From: Topomyia yanbarensis
Taxonomy: Eukaryota > Arthropoda > Insecta > Diptera > Culicidae
Assembly (NCBI RefSeq): GCF_030247195.1
Contig: NC_080672.1
Coordinates: 89,801,113 to 89,865,112, forward strand
DNA: 64,000 nt
Reading direction: 5' to 3'
In this document: positions 10,975 to 22,700 of the stretch, piece by piece
Numbering within the stretch: position 1 is the first letter of the stretch
Layout of the letters: each line of letters begins with the position of its first letter
Made by a program: the position numbers and the translations under genes
Notes under the pieces: generated by a model
Database searches by the model: none
The model's input: the letters and a program-made list of their open reading frames with translations, nothing else
What the model was told of the DNA's origin: nothing

Positions 10975-12050
10975 GTTTTATACATACACAGAAGATACAA
11001 TAATGATACAACACACAAAAAGCAGAAAGCTCTTTCTTTTGGAGTTGAATAAATGGATTGGGGGTGGGGTGGCTTGGTGCGAGAGTACCGCACTGTTTTG
11101 CTCTTTAAATTATATGTGGCGTCAGGTGCGTGTACAAATAAATTCACCACGGCGCGCGTTCCAGAGTGCACTGAGGTGTATACATTGAATTGTAAACTGG
11201 TGTGTGCTCTTTGGTTCGTTTTCCTCTGGCAAGCGGTAGTGCGGGTGCGATTGAGGATTAGATAAGTACTGACGGTTTCGTTGTATAAAGGAGACGGTAT
11301 TGGCTTATTGAGTTCTGATAATATGATTTTCTGTTGATGATTTAATACGAGTGACTTCGTAAAGCTTATTTACGAGTTTACAGAGCATTTTTACTCTACC
11401 CGGGAAACTTAAAATACTCGGTCTTCTGGGCAAACTGGGAAAAAAATTCTGCGTATCAGCAAAGTTTGAACACAGTTAAATAAGGATCCGTAAAACCAGA
11501 TTAATTGTATAACAAGTTTATGTATGACGGGATTTTTCACATCCAAATTAAGACCGCCATAGATAATGTGCATTTTTCATATTTTGTTGACGAATATCGC
11601 GTGACGTGACAATTACAGGGTTATTGCGAAAATTTCACTCTAAGAAACCTGTTTAGTTAAGGTTTTAGCATATTATTATTTAGGAAAAAAGGGTTAAAAC
11701 GCGCCCCCTAAGCAAAATATGATCATAGCTTAGCTATAGAACATTAATTGAGAGAATTTAATTAATATAATTTAACCAACAACTTCCCCTGTAATATTAA
11801 TCATAACGCTTTGCAATATGTTCAAAAACATGTAAAATATGCTATGTTTCAAAACCATTATAAATTATATTTTGAAAAATGGGCAGGGCAAAACGCACTT
11901 CACCACAACAAGGGGACATAATTCACTGCAATAACGGGACAGAAAGCTCGTTGGACAAATACGTAATTTTGCTTTCTGTCGGGATATCACAAAAGTGTAG
12001 CTGTAAATCGCCTTAGGTTTTCAGAACAGTTATTCTGTTTCAGATTTAAA
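10975..12050. other. No gene recognised
   Basis: A GC-richer patch at 11040-11260 with G runs is followed by AT-rich sequence. Open frames of 60-77 codons occur on both strands without motifs. 11690-11960 is AT-rich with no repeat that I can define. Confidence 0.35.
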
Positions 12051-12459
12051 AGATGGGTAGAGATTACCGAAATTAAGTAACATACACTTTAGGCTGTTAA
12101 TACGAATGCTGCAACTTTTTTATATTCTGAAAAGTTTGATTAAAATAAGTTATTTTGGTATTTCTAGTGGAAATAGTGAAATAACGGTACAAGTATATCC
12201 GATTTTCTGCTGTTGCCAAATAAATTGTTTCACTCTCATTAAATGCTCTTTTCAGGGTTACTATATGAGGATACACATGTTCGAATATTTTATATTTTGA
12301 TGTACGTGTACTAATATTTTGGTATTTTCATTAGAAATAACGAATTAACTGGTTTTAATACAACCTATCAGAAGATTATAGCAAAATTATAGCATTCGTA
12401 TTAACATCCTAAAGTGTATTCTACTTCACTCCGGTTATGTCTCTGACATTACCCACCCA
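12051..12459. repeat. MITE with long terminal inverted repeats
   Basis: The left end GATGGGTAGAG...ATACACTTTAGG.TGTTAATACGAATGCT is matched in reverse at the right end (AGCATTCGTATTAACATCC...TGACATTACCCACC). The arms are about 60-75 bases and diverged, around an AT-rich core with no open frame of note. Non-autonomous DNA-transposon type; the superfamily is not determined because no clear target duplication is seen. Confidence 0.7.
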
Positions 12460-12653
12460 ACTTTTTATTTTTCATTTTTCTAACTACTGGATGTACTTTT
12501 TTCTACAAGTTCTGGATGTACCTCGATCACTAATCAGTACACAGATTTTCATTTGTCAGGACCTTCTGACAGCTAATATTTGCCTTTCTCAATAAAAAGG
12601 TATTTAACTTCGAATTACCAGTTCATTCTGAAACTTCTTTGAACGATCACAAG

Positions 12654-12819
12654 CGCCCAAGCAGCACTTGCAATATGTAATGGCCGCAGTTTGTTGCATT
12701 CACTTTTGCTATTGCACTTTTTTAATTTGCTAAATAAGTTGAATAATGGTTGATGTGCGCTTCTTTTCAACGAATTATGTTACAGAAACTGCTAGTCAAC
12801 AAGCGGTGTTGCTCGGGCG
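12654..12819. repeat. Short MITE-like element
   Basis: CGCCCAAGCAGCAC at the left is mirrored by GTGTTGCTCGGGCG at the right, about 166 bases in all. The end resembles the CCCAAG family found at 19348, 41640, 51257 and 56462, so it may be a relative. Confidence 0.45.
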
Positions 12820-12894
12820 GATAGTTAAAGCATTCAAAACGAATCCCAAAACATAACAAAAAACTGCAGTTAAGCAGCACTTTTGTGTAAGATG

Positions 12895-13436
12895 CAAAAA
12901 CGTGATTACATGTAAAAAGTCTAAAAGGCGCCGAATCGCGATGAACGAAAGAATACAATGGGGAAATTACATGCGCGAAAGCTCAACACTCAGCTGTTGA
13001 CGAAACCGCATTGTCTTGTCACATATGCCGAAACTTACGGGGAAGCAGATCATCTTTTTCCGGCAGCTTCGTGGGCTCCTTTTCTTCGCTGCTCTTCATA
13101 TATTCGACTTCTCTGATGAGGATAAAAAGCAGAAGTCTAAATTTGCCTAAAAAGGCATGATTTAGCAGGCAATTTGCTCGTGTGGAGCACTCTGTTCGTG
13201 ACAACCGGAACGATCAATGAACAGATGTACTTGAAAGAGTACCTCCAAGAGGCTCTACTTTCCCTTATGAGATCCCACAATGGCCCTAGTTACGAGTGGT
13301 ACCAGCATAACCGATTAAAATTCAAATTGAATAATAATTTTCATTTTATTACTTGTAAGTTTGAAAACGATCGGTTGAATGGGTGAATTTTGATGAACCT
13401 CTTCTTGTGATGCAATTTGATTCCGTACACCCTTTA
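12895..13436 (+). pseudogene. ITmD37E mariner transposase remnant
   Basis: Plus-strand fragments match the mariner at 49110-50259: KAPNRDERKNTMGK, then LLTKPHCL followed by AETYGEAD, where the family has the first catalytic Asp in a DETYVKAD motif. Here that Asp is Ala. Further on VTTGTINEQMYLKEYLQEALL is open in another frame (13174-13386). The right end is a good terminal repeat, TGCAATTTGATTCCGTACAC followed by CCTTTA, ending at 13436 and matching the other copy's TAAAGGGTGT end. The left end is missing. Stops and shifts make it dead. Confidence 0.75.
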
Positions 13437-13439
13437 ATC

Positions 13440-14660
13440 CGCCATGAATAAATATACATCAAGGGATAACAACAAAAAGAGATTCATAATTGATAACTCA
13501 TAGGAAACACTTTATCTTTCATTCGTTCTGATAAAGTTTACTGTTAGCATGCGTCGAACCATATTCCGATGACCCAAATAAATTTAGTTCTTTTTCTTGT
13601 GCTGAATCTGCTTCGGCAAAATCAATCAAGCACAACATGTTTTTCTCTACTTCTGAAGATTTGCCTACTGTGTTTGCCTTGGCCGGTGGCTAAACGACAT
13701 CCAATCATGCATTCACTAATCTCGTTACTAGACTCGTTTTCTTCCTGATGATTTTACTCATCACACCCTGGGCGAAAGGTCGATGATGGGCTCGGTCATT
13801 CGGAGCATGTGTGCGATGATAGTCCACTACGAGCACTAAGCCGTACGACAGCGTATAGAGTATTTGAAGAATAACAGAGTCACTAGTTCAAATCAACTTC
13901 TGGTCGAACCATGATTGGAAGGGGATGGATAAGCAGAAGTGTTGCGACAAGCAGGACGAGCCAACGCTTCAACAACAACCATAAACCCACATGTAAAATG
14001 TGTCACTCTTGTTTGATTAATGCTTCAAATGCAATTTCCTTGTTTTTCCTTTTGCTTGCATGTAGCTGCACAGCTCTGATGTAGGTATTTACATTTCGGT
14101 TTGCAGTCCCTTGCAGCAATCTCGGGTCGGTTCGACCATCCGCTCCCTGCCAGTGGTGGTTCCCCATAGATACAATGCTCTCTATGGGGAGTCGTCTGGT
14201 GATGTGTTGGTCAACTCCAGCTCGTGACACGTGGAAGGGTGTCATGTTGCCCGTGCCTGAAGCAAACTAGGAACGCTTGGCTAGTTCTTGAATCAATAAT
14301 TCAATCGTTGATTGAAAGTAAATATGGTTTATAGACTGCTGCTGGTGCGAGTGTGTTTCGCTACCTCCTGGCGAGTATTGTTGTATAAGTACACAAAGAC
14401 AATGGACACGATTGGCAGATTTGGGACATTTGCGTAATTTGGTTGACTTTGCTCTTCGTGCACCGACAATCCCTGTAGCTGGACACTGGGCCAACCAGGG
14501 ACCGGTTGCTTGTTAGTGTTCACTAATTGGGCTTATGTGTCATGGCTGGAAACGTGTCACTAGTGGTGTAAACTGAGTATTCGAGTTGATTGATATTCTG
14601 AACTAGGGACGAACATTTGTTATGACCTTGACCTAAGAGAAAACATCGTTATTATGAAAT
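13440..14660. other. Mixed sequence with a perfect short hairpin and a possible gag trace
   Basis: A perfect 10-base stem (TCCCCATAGA / TCTATGGGGA) with a 10-base loop lies at 14162-14191. Minus-strand frames at 14003-14245 and 14267-14494 contain text such as CPATGIVGARR and RKCPKSAN that faintly recalls a decayed CCHC nucleocapsid of an LTR element. This is too weak to call. 13440-13900 shows nothing. Confidence 0.25.
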
Positions 14661-14665
14661 ATTTT

Positions 14666-15565
14666 TGCCTTTCTCATATAAAGAAAGGCTATGCAATCAC
14701 TGTAAAAATCGACTTTTTAACCGAGGCCCGGAGGGCCGAGTATCATACACCATTCGATTCAGTTCGTCGAGATCGGCAAATGTCTGTGTGTGTGTGTATG
14801 TATGTGTGTGTATGTGTGTGTGTGTATGTGTGTGTGTCATTTAAACTCACACAATTTTCTCAGAGGCTGAACCGATTTTCGCAAACTTAGTTTCATCTGA
14901 AAGGTATAACGCTCCCATAAGCTGCTATTAAATTTTTAGTTGATCCGACTTCCGGTTCCGGAGTTACGGGTTGAAGAGTGCGGTCACACAGCAAATTCCC
15001 ATATAAACTGGTACCACCATAATGTTCAAATGATGTAAAACATATTAAAATTGATGTAACATCTAGTTTGCGGGTCTGGATCACTAATGATCAATCAAAG
15101 CAGCTTTGACCACATTGGCCACCTATGACGGTTCATGACATTCTTTGAATATATTGTCCACTATCGACGATTCCGGAAGTCCGGAATTCCGGACATATTC
15201 CACAATTAAAGTCACATCGGTTCATCGGTGATGACTGAACCGATTTTCTCAAACCAAGTCTCAAATGGAAGGCAAAATATGCAGTTGAGTATTGCGTAAA
15301 CGCCCCTCCCCCCCCCCCTCCCCACCTTGCCCTTACACCACCCTCCTTTATCACTCCCCTCTTCTTGGATCACCCTCACGCCCAGATTTCCTTCATCCAC
15401 CCCGTATACCGAAATAAGATGAAGGATTTCTGACGCATCCTCCACACCCATTCTACTAAACCCCCATTCCCTACACGTTCAAACACATTCCACCAACCTT
15501 TGCAAATTATAATCACATGAAGATAACATTGAACTCATGCTTATTAAGCTAATTAAATATTATTC
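14666..15565 (+). repeat. Microsatellite-bearing repeat, copy 1
   Basis: Starts GCCTTTCTCATATAAAGAAA and runs through a GAGGCCCGGAGGGCCGAG block into a TG/TATG microsatellite (about 14780-14838). Then come repeated 'GAACCGATTTTC.CAAAC...TCTGAAAGG' modules and a C-rich, pyrimidine-biased tail at 15300-15480. The element is internally modular and its right end is not clear, because it runs into copy 2. It codes for nothing. Confidence 0.75.
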
Positions 15566-15566
15566 T

Positions 15567-16540
15567 TTTCCCTTTCTTATATAGAAAGGTTATGCAATTG
15601 CTCCAAAAACCGACTTTCTAACCGAGGCCCGGAGGGCCGAGTCTCATATAACATTCGACTCAGTTCGCCGAGATCGCAAAATATCTGTGTGTATGTATGT
15701 GTGTATGTATGTATGTGTGTATGTCTATGTGTGTATGTATGTGTGTGTATGTGCGGATTTGTTAACAAAATGTCCACATCGGTTACTCGGAGATGGCTGA
15801 ACCGATTTTTACAAACTAAGATTCAAATGAAAGGTATAATATTCCCATAGGTTGCTATTGAATTTCATTTTCAATCGACATCTTGTTCCGAATTACGAGT
15901 TGAAGAGTATGGTTACAAAACAAAATTTGTTGATTTTTCCAAATCGGTTTCTCGGAATTTTCTGAACCGATTTTGACAAACTTAATTTTAAATGAAAGGT
16001 CCATCAGCTGCTATTGAATTTTGTGTGGATCCGAGTTCTGGTTCCTGAATTACAGGGTGATACGTACGATCACGCAGCAAATCCCGATTCTAACGAATTC
16101 TGCGATGAATGTAAAAAGGTGATTTTTTTTCCAAAATGTAAACACAACTGTTGAATTTGTAGATCTAGGTCCCCAACAGTCATTCAAAGTCTCTTTGGCC
16201 ACACTGGCCACCATCGACGGATCCGGAAGCATCCAAAGTCGGAATAACGGTTATATTGGTTTCTCGAAAATGGCTAGATTTGCTCAACTTAGTCTCAAAT
16301 GAAAGGTGTTGCGTCCCCAGAAACTGATATTAAATTCCATCTCCATCCGACTTCCAGCACCGGAGTTACGGGTTGTGGAGGTCGATCACATAGAAAACTC
16401 CGATTCAAACCGATACCACGATGAATGCAAAAAGGTGCTCTTATATATACTTACCAAGTGTAAAAAGAATGACATTTCCATAAAGTTATATTGTACGAAC
16501 CAGCTATTAAATCATAGTTTGGAGAAATGAGAAAGGCACA
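15567..16540 (+). repeat. Microsatellite-bearing repeat, copy 2
   Basis: Same order of blocks as copy 1: start CCCTTTCTTATATAGAAAGG, GAGGCCCGGAGGGCCGAG, a TGTATG microsatellite (about 15685-15753), then several GAACCGATTTT modules. It ends ATGAGAAAGGCAC at 16528-16540, which is the inverse of the start (TGCCTTTCTCAT in copy 1). The terminal repeats are therefore about 11 bases, which suggests a DNA-transposon-derived non-autonomous element. Confidence 0.75.
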
Positions 16541-16569
16541 ATTGCACCTCTAGGTGGATTAAAACAGGT

Positions 16570-19190
16570 TTTTATATTATGTTTTGGATCTATTCAAACC
16601 AATCCAGATTTTTCAATATTTGAAGCAAAATTCCTAATAACACCCTTAACTCGTACGAGTGAGTCTGAGTAATAGTGAAACATAGCCACAAATAGTTGCA
16701 TTTCTAATCCTAAAAACCGCAGCTAACAAAACCACTTGCGCGCCGTAATGCACGTGGAGGTGCAATTGCACATTTTATGAACATCAAATAAAAATAATCA
16801 AATTTAAACTATTCGTGCTTTGATGACCAAACACAACCGTGCATGGAATATGCTATCTCCCTACACATCACTCTATTTTACCCATCCAACTTTGACAGGA
16901 TGGGATAGATAAAATATATTTTTGTTTTATGTATAATTTTTATCACATTGAACAAATAAAATTCATCACTCAAAACTCTGGCCCGGGTTGCGGTCGTAAC
17001 TCACCCAGACGAACCATCCCATCACCGACCATTGGAGCGGTCAGCATCATCTCTCTAGTTTCGGCAGCGATGCGCTTTCAATATGTATGAAATTTAGCCA
17101 ATTTTATGCAGCTCATATATTTAAATGGTTTTTCCGCCTTTCGAATGGCACAGTCAGTATCAGTAACTTGTCGGCCCGGGTAATCAAACTGCATGCGAGG
17201 ACTGTCTCATCTTTCCTGCCTTCACAATTTGACCATTTCGAATGTGAAAGGGAAAATTTTAGAAAAAAGTGTTGGCAATAAATTTTCTTTTTTGGATATC
17301 ATATCAAAATTGTTGCGTTTAACTAGATTGCAGTGCAACTGAAAGTTATTTCGAATATCTATAAATTTTCCACAATATAATGCAATTTATTAGCAACACT
17401 GCTTAAGGGCATATGCCATCGTTTAGGTTCCCATTGGGCGCTTCATGCACCATAAGCACAGTCAGTCGCGTGCCTCGTGAACCCTACAGAAATGCATTCC
17501 AACCACCGGCTAGTCTAACCAAAATACCGCTTCTTGTGGCAATTTTATTTGGAAAAAAGCCGAAAAATAAAATACTGAAACATGCAAATGAGGGTAATTT
17601 CCATTCAAATAGTTTGTTTATCAACTGAACGTGTGTGTACTGCTGAAAACGTGTGCTGTGCGGATACGTGTATCCTGCGACCGGTTCGGTTGGTACGGAA
17701 CTCGACCCGGGCGCGTTCGTTTTTCCAACGAAATCGTTATTGGGTGCTATTAAAGTTAATAGATTTATTGTTATGTTCCGTTCCACCCTTTTGCTGTTCC
17801 GCGTAGGCTCAATTTCCTCTGGGTTGGTCCGGCTCCAAACATCCGTCAATCGATCCCGCAGGGGAGACGATTTCGATCTGAAAAACGACGCAACGTATTT
17901 CTCGTGACAAATTTGATGTCCGCCATTGCTGATTGAGTTTGTGCGCTGCTGATGGACACAAGATGGGCCATTTAAAGACTATAATTAGTGAATAGCATTA
18001 GCGATGTCAGCTTCAGCATGCATTTATTTCCCATTTGAATTCACATTGATTGCAAGACGATTCCCAGGGTAGTCTTTACTATTTTATGAAGCAGTTATAA
18101 TAAATTAACTTTGCCCCAACGCATAATGAAGTGCGGGATCCAAGATTGCCTATTGACTAGACCTTGAAAATAATTAATTAATCTTGTATAATTTGAAATG
18201 AAGTCAGAAAAGGAAATCAAGTTGTTCATCCCACGTGGGTTACGAATACATTGAATTTTCAGAATGTGTGTTTTCCATTTTGTATAAGTGTGTTGTTCGA
18301 AGTTGGCTGGCATATACGTGGGTATAGTGCTATCACAGCAAGACCTATTATCTTTTATTTTATTTTATTTTATTTTAATTCGGCTCAATGCGTTAGCTTA
18401 GAGGAGCCATGGGTCTTTTATATATTTACAAGATGTAAAAAATAAAAATCACAATAAGTTTTATTTTGAGCCTATAAGATCCCGTGCGCGCAACTTGCTA
18501 TTGCGAGCGGAGATCTTTTTTTCGCGTCAGGAAGATGTTCCTTCTCTCGCCAACTTCGGGGTTATTCATGTCTCTCTCGTTGTCATTTACGTCCGTATCA
18601 TCATCGTGATTACTGCCTTGATACTAGCGATCAGATGTTCTTCCTGGTTTCTTGCCCTTGTGTGTCACGAATGTGAACACTCCAAGCTTGGTGGTAGCTT
18701 CTTCACAGTTTTATTTTATTATTGCTTCTATTGTTAGTATATGTTGCTCTCTACGATTAAAAGTTTCGTAGATTTTTATAGCCATTCTATTTTTAGAAAG
18801 TGCGAAAGCTCTTATGGGTGAATTTGAAAGAATCTGGCAAGCACGCGGCCAGAAAAAAAATGCGGGAGAAGCCCAAGAGCTTTGAAGTAAAATATCGGTG
18901 TTCAAAAATCGATTTATTCAATTTTTTATGCGGACTTCATGTTATCTTTTCATGCAGATTTTTCAAGTTGTCCGATTTTTTTTAGATTCATGTATGTATT
19001 ATTTGTTAACAGCTATTTGAATGCGACAAAACCTTTTACTCCCGGGCTGTACAACAAGACCGAAATACTAGGAAGACAGTATTGTTAGCTATACCCTGGT
19101 TGTATTGTTAAAGTGTTGGTAACAGACTGCATTTGGAGGTGCAGGATCCAAAATAATGAAATAAAAATATGCCCAATGAATTCCTGCAGA
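16570..19190. other. Single-copy-looking region, possible regulatory islands
   Basis: 17080-17930 is GC-richer and has several open frames (for example 17484-17849 minus, 121 codons) that overlap each other and show no motif. 17940-18060 contains closely packed homeodomain-like and other AT sites (TTTAAAGAC, ATAATTAG, ATTTATT) in a balanced-composition block, as conserved enhancers often look. This is only an impression. A TTTTA microsatellite lies at 18353-18377. No splice-supported exon was found. Confidence 0.25.
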
Positions 19191-19347
19191 TATAAATTAT
19201 TATGCCAACTCCGACTGAGAGTTCTCCGACGAAGGTATTTCTCCCGACACCTATACCCGCATCCTTGAGCGAGTTAGCTACCAGTTTTATCGACATCTAC
19301 TAGGATATTTATCCGGCGGGTAAACTACCCTACTCCGACTAAGAGTA

Positions 19348-19549
19348 CCCAAGCAACCAGAAGTTCGAATAATACTTAAAAAGCACACTTTAAAGTTCAC
19401 ATAAAGTTCTTAGCGAACTTCCAAGCTGCTTAAGCTTTAATGGAACTATAAAGCTGCTTAAGCCGCTATTAGAACATAAAACGCACTGAAAAATTACTTA
19501 AAACGAGAAGCTTATGCAGCTCCCTTATACAAACTTTTGGTTGCTTGGG
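19348..19549. repeat. 202-base MITE, CCCAAGCAACCA termini, TA duplication
   Basis: Left end CCCAAGCAACCAGAAGTT and right end AACTTTTGGTTGCTTGGG are inverted copies. TA occurs on both sides (19346-19347 and 19550-19551). Internal AAGTTC and GCTGCTTAAGC motifs repeat. Inserted in the 3' UTR of the R1 copy and therefore younger than it. Confidence 0.85.
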
Positions 19550-19680
19550 TACCCTCCCAGCGAAATTTTTCTAGGTTGCGATGTCTCTTTTGTGGGTCAA
19601 TTAGCTCCCAATTTCGTCATGATTCTGTCGGATAGTCCACGGTGGCGAATCTACCGGCGGTAGATTTCTCTCGATACCGA

Positions 19681-19814
19681 GGCATTTTTTAATTTTGATT
19701 ATAGAGGTTTTCGGGTTAGAGAAATCTTTTTGGGAAAAATCACTAAATCTATGTGCGGGATTGGGAATCGAACCCAGGCAATCGATTTACTAATTACGCT
19801 ATGCCCGTCCCCCT
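19681..19814 (-). mobile_element. tRNA-derived SINE with 8-base target duplication
   Basis: On the minus strand it starts GGGACGGGCATAGCG, has a perfect pol III B box (GGTTCGATTCC, 19764-19774) and continues into an AT-rich body. It is flanked by GATACCGA on both sides (19673-19680 and 19815-19822), a clean target-site duplication. The head resembles the mosquito Feilai-type tRNA SINEs, but the name is not certain. It lies within the R1 3' UTR. Confidence 0.85.
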
Positions 19815-20265
19815 GATACCGATGTTTGTTTCAGTGAGCCATTTAGCTCCCCGCTTCGTCCCGATCTACTCGATCTAGTCCTCAGCGGTGGACCTAGCCA
19901 ACTCAACGGGTCAGCCAATAGGTGCTGAGGTCCATCCAGCGATCCCGGCCGTAGCTTCCGACCGACTGGCACCCCAACGACCCATTGCGGTCTACTCGGT
20001 CTAATCCTCGGCGGTGGATCTAGCCTACTCACGAGCTACCCGGTAGGATGTCGAGGTAGATACGGCGATTCTGGTGAAGCCTGACGTCCGGTTTGCTGGC
20101 GCTCTGACGACCCAAACCCGACGCTACATCGCGTACTACTCAACTGGTCCCCGGCGGTTGACCCAGTCTACACCGTCGGAGAATTTCCTAGCGGCGAAAT
20201 TTCCCTCGAAACCCGATATGTGGCTTCAAAGCGACTTTTAGCCAATAGCGCTATTTTGTTGGTCC

Positions 20266-22700
20266 CTTCACCTCTTTCTCTGCAGCTCGGAGAGTATACT
20301 CGTAACCACTCTATTGACAGCATCCCAGGTATACTCGTTGTGGCACATATCTTCGACGATATTATCAACTGTCACACCAGGCAGACCCATTGGCTCACTC
20401 CTGCTGCCATTTAGCCAACGAGTCTGCTCGGACCAGTCTCCTTGCATTACGTTCATTTCTCCGTTAGTAGGATTCCACGCGCTCGGCCATAGTGATGCAG
20501 ATGGGGATCATCGCGGCGATAACGCACACTGCCTCCGACGACATTGTTCTGTAAGCACTCGCGACTCGTACGGCCATCATCCGGAATGTCCTGTTCAGCT
20601 TTTCATAGTTCCGCATGGTTTTCAGTGCAGCGCCCCAGGATGGAATCCAATATCGGAGTATAGATAACGAAACAGTAGATAGCAGACGTCTCGTGCTACT
20701 TCTCGGGCCGCCGACACCGACGCTATTGCGTTCGTTGCCTTCGCCGACTTTTCGCAGACGTAGTCGAAATGGTTGTTGAAGTTCAACCGATCGTCGATTA
20801 TCACAGCCAATTGCTACAGAGCACGCTTCGATGCAATCACGTGCCCTCTGATGTCAATCTGCATCCGCTGAACAGCTTTTCAGTTGCTGACCGACAAAAC
20901 CTCCGTCTTGTGGTGAGCTATTTGCAGCTTGACCCCATTCAACCAGCTCTCGATCGCGTCTATGGTCTCCGTCACCGACACGTCCACTTCTTCAAGTGCC
21001 TCACCCATCACCGTTAATGACAAGTCGTCCGCGAAACCCACGATTTTCACTTTCCTGGGCAGCTGCAGTGCAAAGACCCCATCCTACATCCTGATCCAAA
21101 GAGTTGCACCGAGAATGGAGCCCTGAGAAACTCTCGTTGTGACTCGCATTAACTTCAACCCTTCGCTGATCTCGTACAGCAGCACTCTGCTCTGGAAGTA
21201 GCTTCTCAGGATCTGCCATAGACAGTCTGGAATCCTCATTCTGTTCAGCGATGGCTTCCCAGCTGACAATTTGTTACAAGGGGTGATGGGGGAGTCAATT
21301 TTTGTCAATTTTTGCGTTACGTAATTTATGAATGGTCCCTTAAGGGTGATCCGTTCTAAGAGTTTTTCCAATGCATCCAGGAGACATATGGGCCTGTACG
21401 AGTCCGGATCGCCAGGTGGCATCCCTGGCTTTGGCAGCAACAACGGCTTCTGGACCTTTCACATTTCGGGGAAGTTACCTTCTTTTAGACTCTTCTGCAG
21501 CACCATCGTGAACATGTGTGGATATGCCACGATCACAGCTTTCAGCATCACGTTTGATATTCCATCCGGACCGGGGGCTTTCTTTGATTTCAGGCGCTTC
21601 GATGCTTGTGCGAGCTCGTCGGTAGTCACTTGCCGATTGTCTGTTTTTGCTCCTTCTTCATCACCGTACGATGTCGGTGGCCAGACAGTTGGATCGTACT
21701 TCAGGAAAAGACCATCGACAATTATCTTCAGCTTGCTCGGGTACATTTCGGCTGGTGTCGTCGAACCCTTCATTTTCGCCATCACGACTCGGTACGCGTC
21801 GGCCCTCTACTTCTCGGCACAGCTCCTTGTGGCAATCTGATTTGCTTAGATTGATATCCCGTTTTAAAGCGGTCCTAGCTTTCCGAAACACTGCCTTGCG
21901 CTCTTCTCAATCTTGCTCCGATATTGCCCTTTGCGCCCGCCTTTTGGCTCTTAGACAAACAGCGCATAGCGTACTTAGCATCTCGTTCCACCAGTAAGGT
22001 GGACGCCGTTTATTACGTGGTTGCAGTTTTCGCGGCATTGTGGCGTCACAAGGCACCACAATCCTTCTTGTTAGGTCAGCTGCATCCACGTTCTCGGTCT
22101 CGTCGTTCGGCTGAAATGCCTCAACGTCTTCGTTGAAGGCTTTCATCTTTCGTTCACCGATCATCCGTCTCCGTACTGCAGCAGGGTGGTCGATTGATAC
22201 GGTAGCGAATCACCTTGTGGTCACTATGCGTTTCCATGTTCGCCGTCAATGATAGACTACAGAATGGTATGTCATTGCACAATCCTACGTCTCACTTCGC
22301 AAGAGCTTTCTGCAGGATACACCCTCTTGTGTTGGTTGCTCTACTGCCCCACTCCACAGCCCAAGCGTTGAAGTCACCACCAATGACTACCGGCTTCCGA
22401 CCGATCAACTACTTGGTTAACTGCTCCAGCATTAGGCTGAACTGCTCTACTGTCCACTTTGGAGGGGCGTAACAGCTACACACGAAGACGCCGTTGATTT
22501 TGGCGATCACGAAGCCCTCGTATAACTTCTTGAATGGGAAATCTTTCCAAAACATGTATCACAGCCGCTCCCGATCTATCCGCCACCCAGTTACCGTTAT
22601 CAGGGGGACTTGATATGGCTTTGCGATCAAAGCGACATCGCACATAGTTTCTGTCGTAGACTGCCACAATAGTTGCTTTGCGGTGTCTCAGTGATTCAGA
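20266..22700 (-). pseudogene. ORF2 remnant of the R1-clade copy 2
   Basis: Minus strand, N to C: an endonuclease with GGDFNAWAVEWGS (about 22350-22388), a linker (21907-22164, frame ending in RRAQRAISEQD), then RT beginning near 21785 with KKAPGPDGISNVML and LPKPGMPPGDPDSYRPICLL. A MITE piece follows and replaces the first half of the RT palm. After it come a YFQSRVLL block, GFADDLSL (catalytic Asp pair intact, 21024-21035), and the thumb text IIDDRLNFNNHFDYV (20622-20810). The extreme C-terminus is TWDAVNRVVTSILSELQRKR (20268-20456). The ends of the protein are therefore present, but the RT A box with its Asp is lost and frames shift repeatedly. Confidence 0.85.
21268..21342. repeat. End fragment of a MITE in the RT domain
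   Basis: ACAAGGGGTGATGGGGGAGTC, then CGTTACGTAATTTATGAATG and GTCCCTT, is unlike either R1 copy and interrupts the RT frame. The CGTTACGTAATTTATG..TGG.CCCTT end is of a kind common in mosquito MITEs. Only one terminal repeat is present, and the RT sequence on its two sides is not contiguous, so insertion came with a deletion. Confidence 0.55.

Noticed and set aside
14003..14494. LTR retrotransposon gag
   Set aside because: Only vague CCHC-like text, no LTR, primer site or protease found nearby.
14750..15780. Cys/Val-rich and His/Thr-rich frames over microsatellites
   Set aside because: The protein text is only translated TG/TATG repeat.
20314..21997. Several plus-strand frames over 80 codons (20314-20667, 21328-21840, 21647-21997)
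   Set aside because: All are antisense to the R1-clade ORF2, whose minus-strand motifs (PDG, FADD, C-terminus) are clear.
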